Shown here one piece after another: positions 1 through 7,512 of a stretch of 27,047 nucleotides of DNA; position 1 is the first letter of the stretch; each line of letters starts with the position of its first letter. Source of the stretch: Opitutia bacterium UBA3151. GTDB lineage: Bacteria > Verrucomicrobiota > Verrucomicrobiia > Opitutales > Seribacteraceae. The notes beneath the pieces were generated by a model that worked only from the letters and a program-made list of their open reading frames with translations, searched no databases and had not been told where the DNA came from. The position numbers and the translations under genes were made by a program. The DNA lies in assembly GCA_002364975.1 (NCBI GenBank), contig DEYT01000020.1:1-27047 (forward strand), written 5' to 3'.

Positions 1-192
1 AGAGTTCAATTCATCCGGTTCCGGCACCCAGGGGAGTTCCAAGTATTGAGTGGTACGATAAATACGTTCAAAGTGATCTTTTTGAAATAAGATTTTAGAC
101 TCACTTGTAATTCGAAGAGTGCTAAAAGCACCATAAACCCCCCAAGGCTTTGGATGTTCGATGGGATTACCCGATTTCGTCCACGCATGCAT
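1..192 (-). CDS. pabC: Class IV aminotransferase, PabC-like (partial, N-terminal 64 residues)
   Basis: This open frame starts at ATG 192 and runs off the left edge, so only the N-terminus is present. The translation holds WGVYGAFSTLRI near residues 17-28 and then HFERIYRTTQYL. That pattern (G-F-T-R followed by an H-ERL-like helix) is typical of fold-type IV PLP enzymes such as 4-amino-4-deoxychorismate lyase and branched-chain or D-amino-acid aminotransferases. The catalytic lysine would lie outside the window. It overlaps the end of pabA by 26 bases and follows pabB and pabA on the same strand, so aminodeoxychorismate lyase (releasing pyruvate to give p-aminobenzoate) is the most likely role. 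The family call is firm for such a short piece. The specific function is inferred from position. Confidence 0.72.
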   Translation of the reverse strand, partial: MHAWTKSGNPIEHPKPWGVYGAFSTLRITSESKILFQKDHFERIYRTTQYLELPWVPEPDELNS

Positions 193-754
193 TCCGGATG
201 TTTTCGATTAACCTGTTTCCACCCTCCGTTAGAAAGGATTCGGGATGATACTGCAAGCCAAAGAGTTTTCTTTTTAAATCCTCAAAAGAGAGGGGTACAT
301 TACGAATCGAATCATGAGCGGTCATTCTAATTGAGTCTGGTAAAGCGGATAAACTACTTGGGTCAACTTGCAAAGAATGGTAACGAGCAACCCGTATGGA
401 TTGAGAAAAGCCTTGATAAGTAATCGATTCCGGCACAGTCGATATTTCTGTGCAAACCCCATGGAGAACTTGAGACTGGCGAATGATACGGGCACCCTCC
501 AATTCCAAAAGTAATTGGAAGCCAAGACAAATGCCAAGGATGGGAACCTTTCCGATTAGATTCCGAGCGAGTTCAAGGGTTTCAGGATAATCCGACGGTT
601 TTCCTGGACCCGGCGAGAGAACAATTAAAGTCGAAGATTGGAGAAGATGATCGGTTAGATCGAGACGATCCTTTATGATTACCTGATCAAATCGAGCAAG
701 TAAGTGCTCGAGGTTGCGAGTAAAGGAGTCTTTGTGATCAACCAACAAAATCAT
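167..754 (-). CDS. pabA: Glutamine amidotransferase, PabA/TrpG type
   Basis: This is the amidotransferase subunit that hydrolyses glutamine and passes ammonia to the chorismate-using partner. The 195 residues are the normal length. The class I GATase triad is visible: the nucleophile Cys76 in GICLGFQ, and His170 and Glu172 in QYHPES. The N-terminal MILLVDHKDSFT and the LSPGPGKP loop at 47-53 are hallmarks of the PabA/TrpG family. The ATG at 754 overlaps the pabB stop in an ATGA, indicating translational coupling. The neighbouring PabB-like and PabC-like genes favour a role in p-aminobenzoate synthesis. PabA and TrpG are often interchangeable, so it may also serve tryptophan synthesis if no separate TrpG exists. 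Confidence 0.92.
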   Translation of the reverse strand: MILLVDHKDSFTRNLEHLLARFDQVIIKDRLDLTDHLLQSSTLIVLSPGPGKPSDYPETLELARNLIGKVPILGICLGFQLLLELEGARIIRQSQVLHGVCTEISTVPESITYQGFSQSIRVARYHSLQVDPSSLSALPDSIRMTAHDSIRNVPLSFEDLKRKLFGLQYHPESFLTEGGNRLIENIRNACVDEIG

Positions 755-2004
755 CTCAAGAGGTCGAGGAGGGCCTGGGCCTTGATACGGTTTTCATTAT
801 ATTCATATTCTGGGTTGGAATCGACCACAATCCCACCTCCAGCTTGGATGTAACACTTAGCATTCAAGGAAATCATCGAACGAATGATCAGGTTCAAGCG
901 AATGTCACCCGAATCTTCAAGGGTACCAAAACTACCCGTGTAAGGACCCCGGAAGCATGGCTCAAGTTGATCGATCCATTCCATTGTCCTTGCCTTTGGG
1001 CAACCTGTAATACTTCCTCCTGGAAGCATCGCCTGCAGGATTTCCTGCAAAGTTAATTCCTCACGCAGGCTGCCCGAAATCGTGGATACCAAATGATGAA
1101 GATGAGAATAGCTTTCAACTTCTTGAAATCGCTCAATTCGTACGCTTCCCGGATTACAAAGGGCAGATAGGTCGTTTCTTTCCAAATCGACGAGCATATT
1201 GTGTTCGGCCACTTCTTTGGGATCTCTAAGAAAGCGTTCAATAACCGACCCGTCATGTTCTGGGTTATTCCTTTGATAAGTGCCCCCAATCGGTCGCGTT
1301 GAAATTTTCTTACCATGCTTATCAATTACAACTTCCGGAGAGCAGCTAACGATGGAAAAACTGGGAGTCTGCAGAAGAAACGCTTCCGGGGCTGGGTTAC
1401 TCAAGCGAAGTTTTTCAAAGGCATATAAAGGGTTTATTTGTGCAGCCGCTTCAAAGCGTTGAGAAATCTTGATCTGATAAGTTTCCCCATCGAGTATGGC
1501 TTCTCTCGCTTGCACGAAGATCTTTTGGTACTGTGCGAAATTTAAATTACAACTTAGGGATTGAGCGGGTTCTTTGATCTCAAGAGATTCCACCGAACCA
1601 CAGTTGGTTGCTGTACTTAGAATCGATCTGATTTCTTTTTCGCGCTCGGGAATCAAAGATTCAATGCTGGTGCTATCCACTGAAAGGTGTATGATTGAAT
1701 TTGGGCGAGCAAACCAGCCATCCGGTAATGTAAGATCAATCGCTGATTCCAGTTGGATGTTTAAATTGGCGGCGAGGAATTCATAGCCGAAGAAACCAAC
1801 CCAGCCGCTGAAACTTAAGTCGCAAGGTTCCGGGGACACACGAATTTGGTCAAAGGATTCTTGGAGTCTATGGCGATTCAGGATGGTAGCCGGTTCAAAA
1901 TCCAGATACACCACTAAGCCTTTTGGATTTGCTCGAATTACTAAACTTTCAGAGCCCAGAGAATCTAGTGCAGAAAGGGGTATGGTTTCTCTGGTTTTAA
2001 TCAC
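751..2004 (-). CDS. pabB: Chorismate-binding enzyme, aminodeoxychorismate synthase component I type
   Basis: This subunit aminates chorismate with ammonia delivered by the adjacent PabA. It has about 417 residues, shorter than a typical TrpE, and I do not see a clear TrpE-style N-terminal tryptophan-binding motif. Family motifs are intact: EHNMLVDLERND, PGGSITGCPKARTME, GSFG, and QAGGGIVVDSNPEYEYNE near the C-terminus. The start is uncertain. I chose GTG at 2004 because it forms a GTGA overlap with the upstream HAD stop. TTG at 2034 would add ten residues and overlap the HAD gene by 34 bases. The oddity is PIGGT at residues 238-242, where classical PabB has PIKGT with a nucleophilic lysine and TrpE has PIAGT. 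Anthranilate synthase activity therefore cannot be excluded. Confidence 0.85.
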   Translation of the reverse strand: MIKTRETIPLSALDSLGSESLVIRANPKGLVVYLDFEPATILNRHRLQESFDQIRVSPEPCDLSFSGWVGFFGYEFLAANLNIQLESAIDLTLPDGWFARPNSIIHLSVDSTSIESLIPEREKEIRSILSTATNCGSVESLEIKEPAQSLSCNLNFAQYQKIFVQAREAILDGETYQIKISQRFEAAAQINPLYAFEKLRLSNPAPEAFLLQTPSFSIVSCSPEVVIDKHGKKISTRPIGGTYQRNNPEHDGSVIERFLRDPKEVAEHNMLVDLERNDLSALCNPGSVRIERFQEVESYSHLHHLVSTISGSLREELTLQEILQAMLPGGSITGCPKARTMEWIDQLEPCFRGPYTGSFGTLEDSGDIRLNLIIRSMISLNAKCYIQAGGGIVVDSNPEYEYNENRIKAQALLDLLR

Positions 2005-2675
2005 GGGAGTCGATCGAGAAGTTCGCTGAAGCAATTGATTTGTTCTTCTTCAATTTTGGGTTTACCAAATAGAAGGGCGGACCAGCCAGCAGCTTGGGAA
2101 CCCTCAAAATCCCTGGAGTGGCTGTCACCAAGATGAAGAATCTCTTTGGGTTGGAAACCCATCTTGGTTTCCACAAATTTAAAGATTTCAGGATCTGGCT
2201 TTTCGAATCCAATTTCGGCAGAAATAAAAATTTCATCAAAAAGTTCCTCGATATCGAGATCTTTGATGACTTGGCGCAGTCGGGAATCATTGTTTGAAAG
2301 CAGGGCAATTCGATATCCTCTTTCACGAATACTACGTAGTGTAGATTCCGCGTGTTCACTCAACCGCCAATGATCTCCAGTGGCAAAAAGGTTCCAAAGT
2401 TTTTCGAAAATTGGTTCTAATTGATCCAGATTGCAGAAAGGTTGAAAAGTTTCGAAAACCACCGCCCTCCAAAATTCTTTTTCTTCTCCACGGGTTATGC
2501 TTTTGTCCTTTTGCATCTGACCCAATACCAGATAAAATCGGGAATCAATCTCTTGATCATCGACCTGCAACCCATATTCGCGAGCGGTTTGTGCATACAC
2601 TGCACCGACCGATGGCCATGGCCGGATCAGGGTGCCGGCAGCATCCACGGTTAATAATTTAATGGTAGAAGCCAT
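2001..2675 (-). CDS. HAD-superfamily hydrolase (subfamily IA, HDHD3-like)
   Basis: This is a 224-residue HAD hydrolase, starting at ATG 2675 so that the frame opens with MASTIKLLTVDAAGTL. The frame stays open further upstream, but that extension would overlap the divergent transporter gene. HAD motifs in order: the nucleophile Asp11 in VDAAGTL, motif II LLSNND, the motif III Lys in GFEKPDPEIF, and motif IV LHLGDSHSRDFEG. The second motif I acid (Asp+2) is Ala13, as in haloacid dehalogenases and HDHD3-like proteins, whereas classical phosphatases have DxD. The substrate is unknown. It is the first gene of the p-aminobenzoate run and is joined to pabB by a GTGA overlap, so a step in folate metabolism is possible but not shown. 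Confidence 0.88.
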   Translation of the reverse strand: MASTIKLLTVDAAGTLIRPWPSVGAVYAQTAREYGLQVDDQEIDSRFYLVLGQMQKDKSITRGEEKEFWRAVVFETFQPFCNLDQLEPIFEKLWNLFATGDHWRLSEHAESTLRSIRERGYRIALLSNNDSRLRQVIKDLDIEELFDEIFISAEIGFEKPDPEIFKFVETKMGFQPKEILHLGDSHSRDFEGSQAAGWSALLFGKPKIEEEQINCFSELLDRLP

Positions 2676-2731
2676 GAGGAATGAAACTTTGATTTTGTAA
2701 AATTTATCTTTGTAACGCAGGAATATGGGAG
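2676..2731. promoter_or_regulatory. Divergent promoter region between the HAD/pab run and the transporter
   Basis: These 56 AT-rich bases separate two divergent genes, so both promoters must lie here or reach into the coding ends. On the plus strand TTGATT (2690-2695) and TGTAAC (2711-2716), 15 bases apart, are a weak -35/-10 candidate. No convincing minus-strand box was found. The assignment rests mainly on the divergent layout. Confidence 0.3.
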
Positions 2732-3721
2732 ATGCGAGTTTTTCCAAATGGATTCGGTTTCGCCGCTTTACTAGTGTTGGCGATTTATTCTGCATGGGTG
2801 TGGCCGGAAATCGCCAATGGATTCAATCACTGGGCAGGTGGTTTTCTGAGTAAGTTTGTACTCCTTTCCCTTTTTTTTCTGCAGGGATTGAAGATGGAAA
2901 AGAAGAAGTTATTCGGGGCATTCGAAAATCCGTTGAAATTAGTAGCTGTTCAGTTAGGGGTTTTTATCTGTCCCATACTGATGGTTTTTATCGGTTATTC
3001 ACTCGATTTTTTTGAAGCAGGTTGGCTAAATGCTTTTATCGTATTAGCTTTTCTCCCCACTACCATTTCAAGCTCGGTCGTCTATACTCGGTATGCACAT
3101 GGGGATGCTGATTTTGCTATCGGGCAGTCAACGATCTCGAATTTGATTTCGCCATTTGTAGTACTTTTAGTTTGGGGCTGTTTAGAAGAGGAGAAACTTC
3201 GATTGACTGAAACAGGAGGGATGGAATTGGTGGCGGTTGTCTTTCCCAAAGTTTTTCTTCTCACGCTCTTGCCCTGCTTTTTAGGATGGCGTTTGTCTCT
3301 CCACCCAAGCGTGCAAAAAGTAGTCTGTTCAAACTCGGGGAGTTATTTGAAATACTTTCCGTCTGTAGGGATATCATGCCTGGTTTTCTTTTCGATGGGG
3401 CAGGTCATCTCTTCAGAAGGACGGGAGACTTGCCTTGAATGTGCCGATGAATTGTTTTTCCCATTGGTAGCTGGATGGATTATTTTGGTGCTTTTATCCC
3501 TGGTATGGAGCAGGTGCGTGGAGCGACCATTCGAAAGAAGAGTGGCTATTCTTTTTTGCTTATCCCAGAAATCATTGGCGATGGGACTTCCCATGCTTCA
3601 GATCTTATCAGACGGATCAAATGCATCTTTTTCTTACTGGTTGATTCCTCTGGTCCTATTTCACTTCATTCAACTTCTCTTGGGTATCCCGCTGATTGGT
3701 TTCCATCGAAAATTTGTTTAA
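2732..3721 (+). CDS. SBF-like (bile acid:sodium symporter family, SLC10A7/YfeH type) transporter
   Basis: This polytopic inner-membrane protein of 329 residues has about nine or ten hydrophobic segments spread over its length, the usual size for the SBF-like family. The diagnostic stretch is FLPTTISSSVVYTRYAHGDA near residues 108-127, followed by QSTISNLISP. It matches the TTVSS-VV-T--A-GN / A--SN-- signature of the SLC10A7/YfeH group. A second half contains SQKSLAMGLPM, comparable to the conserved region in the C-terminal repeat. The substrate is unknown; bacterial members are poorly characterised and should not be called bile-acid transporters. The ATG at 2732 follows GGGAG very closely and AGG at about 10 bases. 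It is transcribed away from the pab run and lies 65 bases before map. Confidence 0.82.
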   Translation: MRVFPNGFGFAALLVLAIYSAWVWPEIANGFNHWAGGFLSKFVLLSLFFLQGLKMEKKKLFGAFENPLKLVAVQLGVFICPILMVFIGYSLDFFEAGWLNAFIVLAFLPTTISSSVVYTRYAHGDADFAIGQSTISNLISPFVVLLVWGCLEEEKLRLTETGGMELVAVVFPKVFLLTLLPCFLGWRLSLHPSVQKVVCSNSGSYLKYFPSVGISCLVFFSMGQVISSEGRETCLECADELFFPLVAGWIILVLLSLVWSRCVERPFERRVAILFCLSQKSLAMGLPMLQILSDGSNASFSYWLIPLVLFHFIQLLLGIPLIGFHRKFV

Positions 3722-3786
3722 ATTTAACTTTACGAATTTGGCGCTTTAGGGTTGAAGGAAGCTGATTTTTCGGGGATGAAAGTCTG

Positions 3787-4599
3787 GTGATTTGCAAAAG
3801 TTTTAAAGAAAAGCAGAAAATGCGAAAGGCAAGCCGCTCAGCAGCTTCTATATTGGATCGCTTGTGTGCTGCCGTCAAACCGGGGATGAACACCCTTGAG
3901 ATTGATGAACTTGGCGGTGATATAATGAGTGATTTCGGGGTTAAAAGTGCTTGTAAAGGATACCGCTCCGGGCATCGAATTTTTCCATCTTACACCTGCT
4001 TGTCTGTAAATGATGAAGTCGTCCATGGTATTGGTGTAAAGAATCGAGTTTTAAAAGACGGAGATATTATTTCGGTCGATATTTGCATTCGAGAGGATGG
4101 AATGATTGGAGATAATTGCAGAACGATTCCAGTAGGAAACATTTCTTCCGAAGTCGAAAGACTTCTCCGGGTTACTGAGGAGTCGATGTATGAAGGTATC
4201 AAGAAAGCTTTGCACAAAAACAGAGTGGGTGATGTATCACATGCCGTTCAGCGCCATGTGGAATCAGCCGGGTTTGCGGTGATTACAAATTTTGTTGGGC
4301 ATGGGGTTGGTCATTCTTTGCACGAAGATCCACAAATTCCAAATTTTGGCAAGACAGGCACTGGTCCAAAGTTTAAAAAGGGTATGGCGATCTGTATCGA
4401 ACCAATGGTCAATATGAAGAGTTCACAAATCCGTATGGCTGCAGACGGTTGGACTGCACTTGCAGTTGACGGGATGCCATCTGCCCACTTTGAGCATACT
4501 TTACTTGTGGATGAAGAAAATGCGGAAATTTTAACTTTTCCAGATGGCTTTGAAAATGCGGATGATTTCATTTCTCACCGTATGGGAATAGCGGTTTAG
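3787..4599 (+). CDS. map: Methionine aminopeptidase, type I
   Basis: This cytosolic metalloenzyme removes the initiator methionine from nascent proteins. It has 270 residues, the usual size for type I. All five metal ligands are visible: Asp98 in SVDI, Asp109 in IGDNCRT, His172 in GHGVGHSLHE, Glu205 in ICIEPM and Glu236 in AHFEHTLLV. The substrate-pocket His80 in NDEVVHGI and His179 are also present. The start is GTG 3787, because the ATG just upstream (3778) meets a stop after four codons and the next ATG (3820) would cut the first helix (KMRKASRSAA). It is followed 10 bases later by the exonuclease gene, suggesting co-transcription. There is no N-terminal zinc-finger or SecA-like extension. 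Confidence 0.96.
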   Translation: MICKSFKEKQKMRKASRSAASILDRLCAAVKPGMNTLEIDELGGDIMSDFGVKSACKGYRSGHRIFPSYTCLSVNDEVVHGIGVKNRVLKDGDIISVDICIREDGMIGDNCRTIPVGNISSEVERLLRVTEESMYEGIKKALHKNRVGDVSHAVQRHVESAGFAVITNFVGHGVGHSLHEDPQIPNFGKTGTGPKFKKGMAICIEPMVNMKSSQIRMAADGWTALAVDGMPSAHFEHTLLVDEENAEILTFPDGFENADDFISHRMGIAV

Positions 4600-4609
4600 G
4601 TATAATCTT

Positions 4610-5479
4610 ATGCTCAAGACCTTAGCCGACAATGTATTTTCCTTTGATGTCGAGTGGATTCCTGACCCAAAGTCAGGGGAAATTCTCCACCACACCGAAC
4701 CCGCAAGCGGACCCGGACAAGAAGCTCGGGCTGCTTTTGAAGCTTTGTGGGCCGAGGCTCGGAAGGAGAGTGATCCTGCCGATTTTCAACCTTACCTGAA
4801 AACAATTCTATGTAAAATTGTTTCATTGGCCGGGATTTTGCGGGAGAGTCTCCCAGGAGGTAGGGCAAGTTTGAAACTCGTTTCTTTGCCGGTTGACCCG
4901 AATGATGCCAGTAAGTCCTCCGAAAAAGTAATTCTTACAAGTTTCATGAATGCGGTTGGGCGCAGGAAACCACAACTGGTTGGCTACAATTCAGCTCAAG
5001 CGGATGTGCCAATCATTGTTCAAAGAGCGATTATACATGGTTTACCTGGTCTGGGCTTTTCCGAAAGGCCCGGGAAGCCTTGGGAAGGAGTGGATTATTT
5101 TGATGCTCGTAATTCAGAGTACAGTATTGATCTGGCAGATGCCATGGGGCAATTTAGGGATCGTCCTTCCTTGCACCAAGCCGCTACCTTAAGCGGAATC
5201 CCGGGTAAGATTGATGTTAGTGGTGATTCCGTAGCGGAAATGTGGTTGCTAGGAAAACTGGATGAAATTGTTGCCTACAATGAGTTTGATGCCTTTACAA
5301 CTCACCTTTTATGGGCAAGAGTGGCCCATTTTTCAGGTTTGTTAAATGCGGAGCAATACCAAGCTGAGCAAGATTTGATACGGCAACTTTTAGAGTCTGA
5401 AATTGCAGTTGGTAAGCAACATTTGGAGAAATATGTAACCGAATGGGATCGATTGCTGGCTATAACCAAAGCAGATTAA
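4610..5479 (+). CDS. Predicted 3'-5' exonuclease, PolB-like domain
   Basis: This is a DnaQ-fold exonuclease of 289 residues, resembling the stand-alone family related to the proofreading domain of family B polymerases. The three exonuclease motifs are visible: Exo I FDVE with Asp13 and Glu15, Exo II LVGYNSAQADVPII with Asn127 and Asp132, and Exo III Y223-N-E-F-D227. All catalytic acids are therefore present and the enzyme should be active on DNA or RNA ends. No polymerase domain is attached. The C-terminal helices after residue 240 are unassigned. It begins 10 bases after map. A repair or RNA-trimming role is possible, but the sequence does not decide it. Confidence 0.85.
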   Translation: MLKTLADNVFSFDVEWIPDPKSGEILHHTEPASGPGQEARAAFEALWAEARKESDPADFQPYLKTILCKIVSLAGILRESLPGGRASLKLVSLPVDPNDASKSSEKVILTSFMNAVGRRKPQLVGYNSAQADVPIIVQRAIIHGLPGLGFSERPGKPWEGVDYFDARNSEYSIDLADAMGQFRDRPSLHQAATLSGIPGKIDVSGDSVAEMWLLGKLDEIVAYNEFDAFTTHLLWARVAHFSGLLNAEQYQAEQDLIRQLLESEIAVGKQHLEKYVTEWDRLLAITKAD

Positions 5480-5581
5480 ATCAAGAGCCTCCAAGATTTT
5501 TTGATTTGTCCGATTGAGGGAAATGTGGCGCAAGTGATGTTTGCCCAAACCACCGATTGGTTACATAAAGTTATATAAATT
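5480..5581 (+). promoter_or_regulatory. Leader region upstream of the MoxR cluster, probable promoter
   Basis: This 102-base gap is the largest gap near the nine-gene cluster and its likely promoter site. TTGCCC at 5541-5546 with ATAAAG at 5565-5570 (18-base spacing), or the TATATAA at 5572-5578, are candidate elements. The region just before ATG 5582 is AT-rich with no Shine-Dalgarno-like purine run. I see no strong hairpin that would terminate the preceding gene. Confidence 0.35.
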
Positions 5582-6577
5582 ATGATTACACAGGAAAAAG
5601 CCGAGGACGCCTTGGGGCGACTGAATCAAACGCGAGACCAATTGCTTTCCGAAATTCGAAAAGGAATCATTGGACAAGACGAGGTCATTGAGGAATTACT
5701 GGTAACTCTTTTGGCCAGAGGGCATTGTTTACTCACAGGGATTCCTGGATTAGGTAAAACCCTGTTGGTTAAGACGGTTTCCAAATGCTTAAGCTTGGAA
5801 TTTAAGAGAATTCAATTCACCCCGGACTTAATGCCGGCTGATGTGGTTGGTTCAGAAGTGGTCGACGAAGACCCGAGTAGTGGAAGAAAGAGCTTCCGCT
5901 TTGCACCTGGACCGATCTTTTCCAATGTCGTGCTTGCCGATGAAATTAATCGTACCCCACCCAAGACACAAGCGGCTCTTTTGGAGGCAATGGAAGAACG
6001 TCAGGTTACGGTTTCCGGACAGACTCGTCCCTTGGATGCTCCTTTTTTCGTTTTGGCTACTCAGAATCCTATCGAGTTGGAAGGAACTTACCCCCTGCCG
6101 GAAGCTCAACTTGACCGCTTTCTTTTAAATCCCGTGATCCGCTATTTATCCCTCGAAGATGAAATCAAAATGGTGGGGGAAACCACCGGGCTTGAACGCC
6201 CTGAACCGGAGCCCGTTTTAACTGGAGAAGATATTTTATCTTTGCAGTCATTGACTCGTCAATTACCTGCTCCTGAGACAGTGGTCTCCTACGCCGTTCG
6301 TTTGACTGCAGCTTCCAGACCTGAAGTGGACTCTTGTGATGAATGGACAAGGAAGCGAGTTCGCTGGGGTGCTGGTTCTCGAGCCGCTCAAGCTTTGATT
6401 CTGGCTGCCAAAGCAAGAGCTTTATTGGATGGTCGACCGAATGCTTCCAGTGAGGATGTTAAGGTCATGTCGAAGTCTGCATTGCGCCATCGAATTCTCC
6501 CAAGCTTTTTTGCTGAATCAGAGGGTATCGGTTCTGATGAAGTGATCGATCATTTGCTTGATTCCGTAGCCGCGTAG
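5582..6577 (+). CDS. MoxR-family AAA+ ATPase
   Basis: This cytosolic AAA+ ATPase of 331 residues belongs to the MoxR family, thought to act as a chaperone that matures or remodels VWA-domain partners. Walker A is GIPGLGKT (53-60), Walker B is VVLADEIN (116-123), and sensor 1 is ATQNPIE with Asn162. The family-typical PPKTQAALLEAMEE and EAQLDRF segments follow, the latter with an arginine-finger candidate. The C-terminal lid carries the usual KARALLDGR--A---DV pattern. It is the first gene of the cluster and ends 10 bases before the DUF58 gene, the standard MoxR-DUF58-VWA order. No strong ribosome-binding site precedes its ATG. Confidence 0.95.
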   Translation: MITQEKAEDALGRLNQTRDQLLSEIRKGIIGQDEVIEELLVTLLARGHCLLTGIPGLGKTLLVKTVSKCLSLEFKRIQFTPDLMPADVVGSEVVDEDPSSGRKSFRFAPGPIFSNVVLADEINRTPPKTQAALLEAMEERQVTVSGQTRPLDAPFFVLATQNPIELEGTYPLPEAQLDRFLLNPVIRYLSLEDEIKMVGETTGLERPEPEPVLTGEDILSLQSLTRQLPAPETVVSYAVRLTAASRPEVDSCDEWTRKRVRWGAGSRAAQALILAAKARALLDGRPNASSEDVKVMSKSALRHRILPSFFAESEGIGSDEVIDHLLDSVAA

Positions 6578-6587
6578 GTTTTGTAAG

Positions 6588-7493
6588 GTGCCCAAAGCTG
6601 CGGAAGATTCGCTGCTCAGTCCGACTCATTTGAATCGGATTAATGACTTGTCTCTTCTTGCCCGCGTGGTCGTGGACGGTGCAATGCCTGGAATCCATCG
6701 AAGCATAAGACAAGGTAGGGGAAACGAATTTTTTCAATATCGTGCTTATGAACCCGGAGAAGATTTAAAGGTGGTGGACTGGAAAGTGTATGCCAAGCGC
6801 GACGAATTGGTCGCCAAGACTTTCCAGGAGGACACAAATTTTACGGTATTTCTGGTGATCGATGCGAGTGCATCGATGGGATATCAAGGGGGAGATGCAC
6901 CTTGTTCAAAATTAAGATACGCATGCATGTTGGGTGCATGTTTTGCCTACCTTTCCCACCGGCAGGGAGATAAGATTGGGTTTTTTGGGTATGGAGATGA
7001 AACCCAGCAGTGGATTCGTCCGGCTTCGGGGAGCGGGCATCTGAAAAGGATTCTAACTGGAATTGCTGCCTTGGAAGCAAAGGGTAGGGGTGAGCATGAA
7101 AAGGCATGGGATCAAGTGGCAAATGTCTTACCCGGACGTTCCATGGTGGTTTTCCTTTCTGACTTTTTAGATGCGGAAGACACCTTATCTAATCGAATGC
7201 GGTTTTCCTTATCATCCCATTATGAATCCTTGTGCTTGCAGATTTTAGATGCGGAAGAAATTAATCTGCCCGAACAGGATGCCCTTCGTTTTACGGAAAT
7301 GGAAGGCTCGCGGGAAGTTTCAACTTCTCCGGATGCGATCCGAGAGGATTACCTGAGGGAAATGAATCGTTTTGTGGAGGGGCTCAAGGAAAAGATGAAT
7401 TCGATATCTGCGGAATTTGAAACCTTTCACAGTGATCAAGATCTGGGGCATGGATTGCGTCGTTTCCTAGGAGTCCGGAACCGAGCAAAGTGA
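6588..7493 (+). CDS. DUF58 domain protein with VWA-like fold
   Basis: This is a 301-residue soluble protein, starting at GTG 6588. The DUF58 signature is complete: GRGNEFFQYRAYEPGEDLKV (43-62), DWKVYAKRDELVAKTFQED, then the VWA-type strand FLVIDASASMG. Asp92, Ser94 and Ser96 form the DxSxS part of a MIDAS metal site, and LSDFLD supplies a later acid. No membrane segment is seen, so it probably sits on the cytosolic face with MoxR. DUF58 proteins accompany MoxR ATPases in many bacteria and are the likely direct substrate or adaptor. The gene is 10 bases after moxR and 19 bases before the BatA-like gene. Confidence 0.94.
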   Translation: MPKAAEDSLLSPTHLNRINDLSLLARVVVDGAMPGIHRSIRQGRGNEFFQYRAYEPGEDLKVVDWKVYAKRDELVAKTFQEDTNFTVFLVIDASASMGYQGGDAPCSKLRYACMLGACFAYLSHRQGDKIGFFGYGDETQQWIRPASGSGHLKRILTGIAALEAKGRGEHEKAWDQVANVLPGRSMVVFLSDFLDAEDTLSNRMRFSLSSHYESLCLQILDAEEINLPEQDALRFTEMEGSREVSTSPDAIREDYLREMNRFVEGLKEKMNSISAEFETFHSDQDLGHGLRRFLGVRNRAK

Positions 7494-7512
7494 AATCCGA
7501 ATCGAGAAGTTG

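Noticed and set aside
6..188. A 60-residue frame starting with MRGRNRV in the left edge
   Set aside because: It is an out-of-frame reading of the PabC-like gene, whose frame has clear aminotransferase text.
2676..2795. Extended 264-residue HAD protein with an upstream start
   Set aside because: The extra 40 residues have no HAD homology that I can see and would overlap the divergent transporter start.
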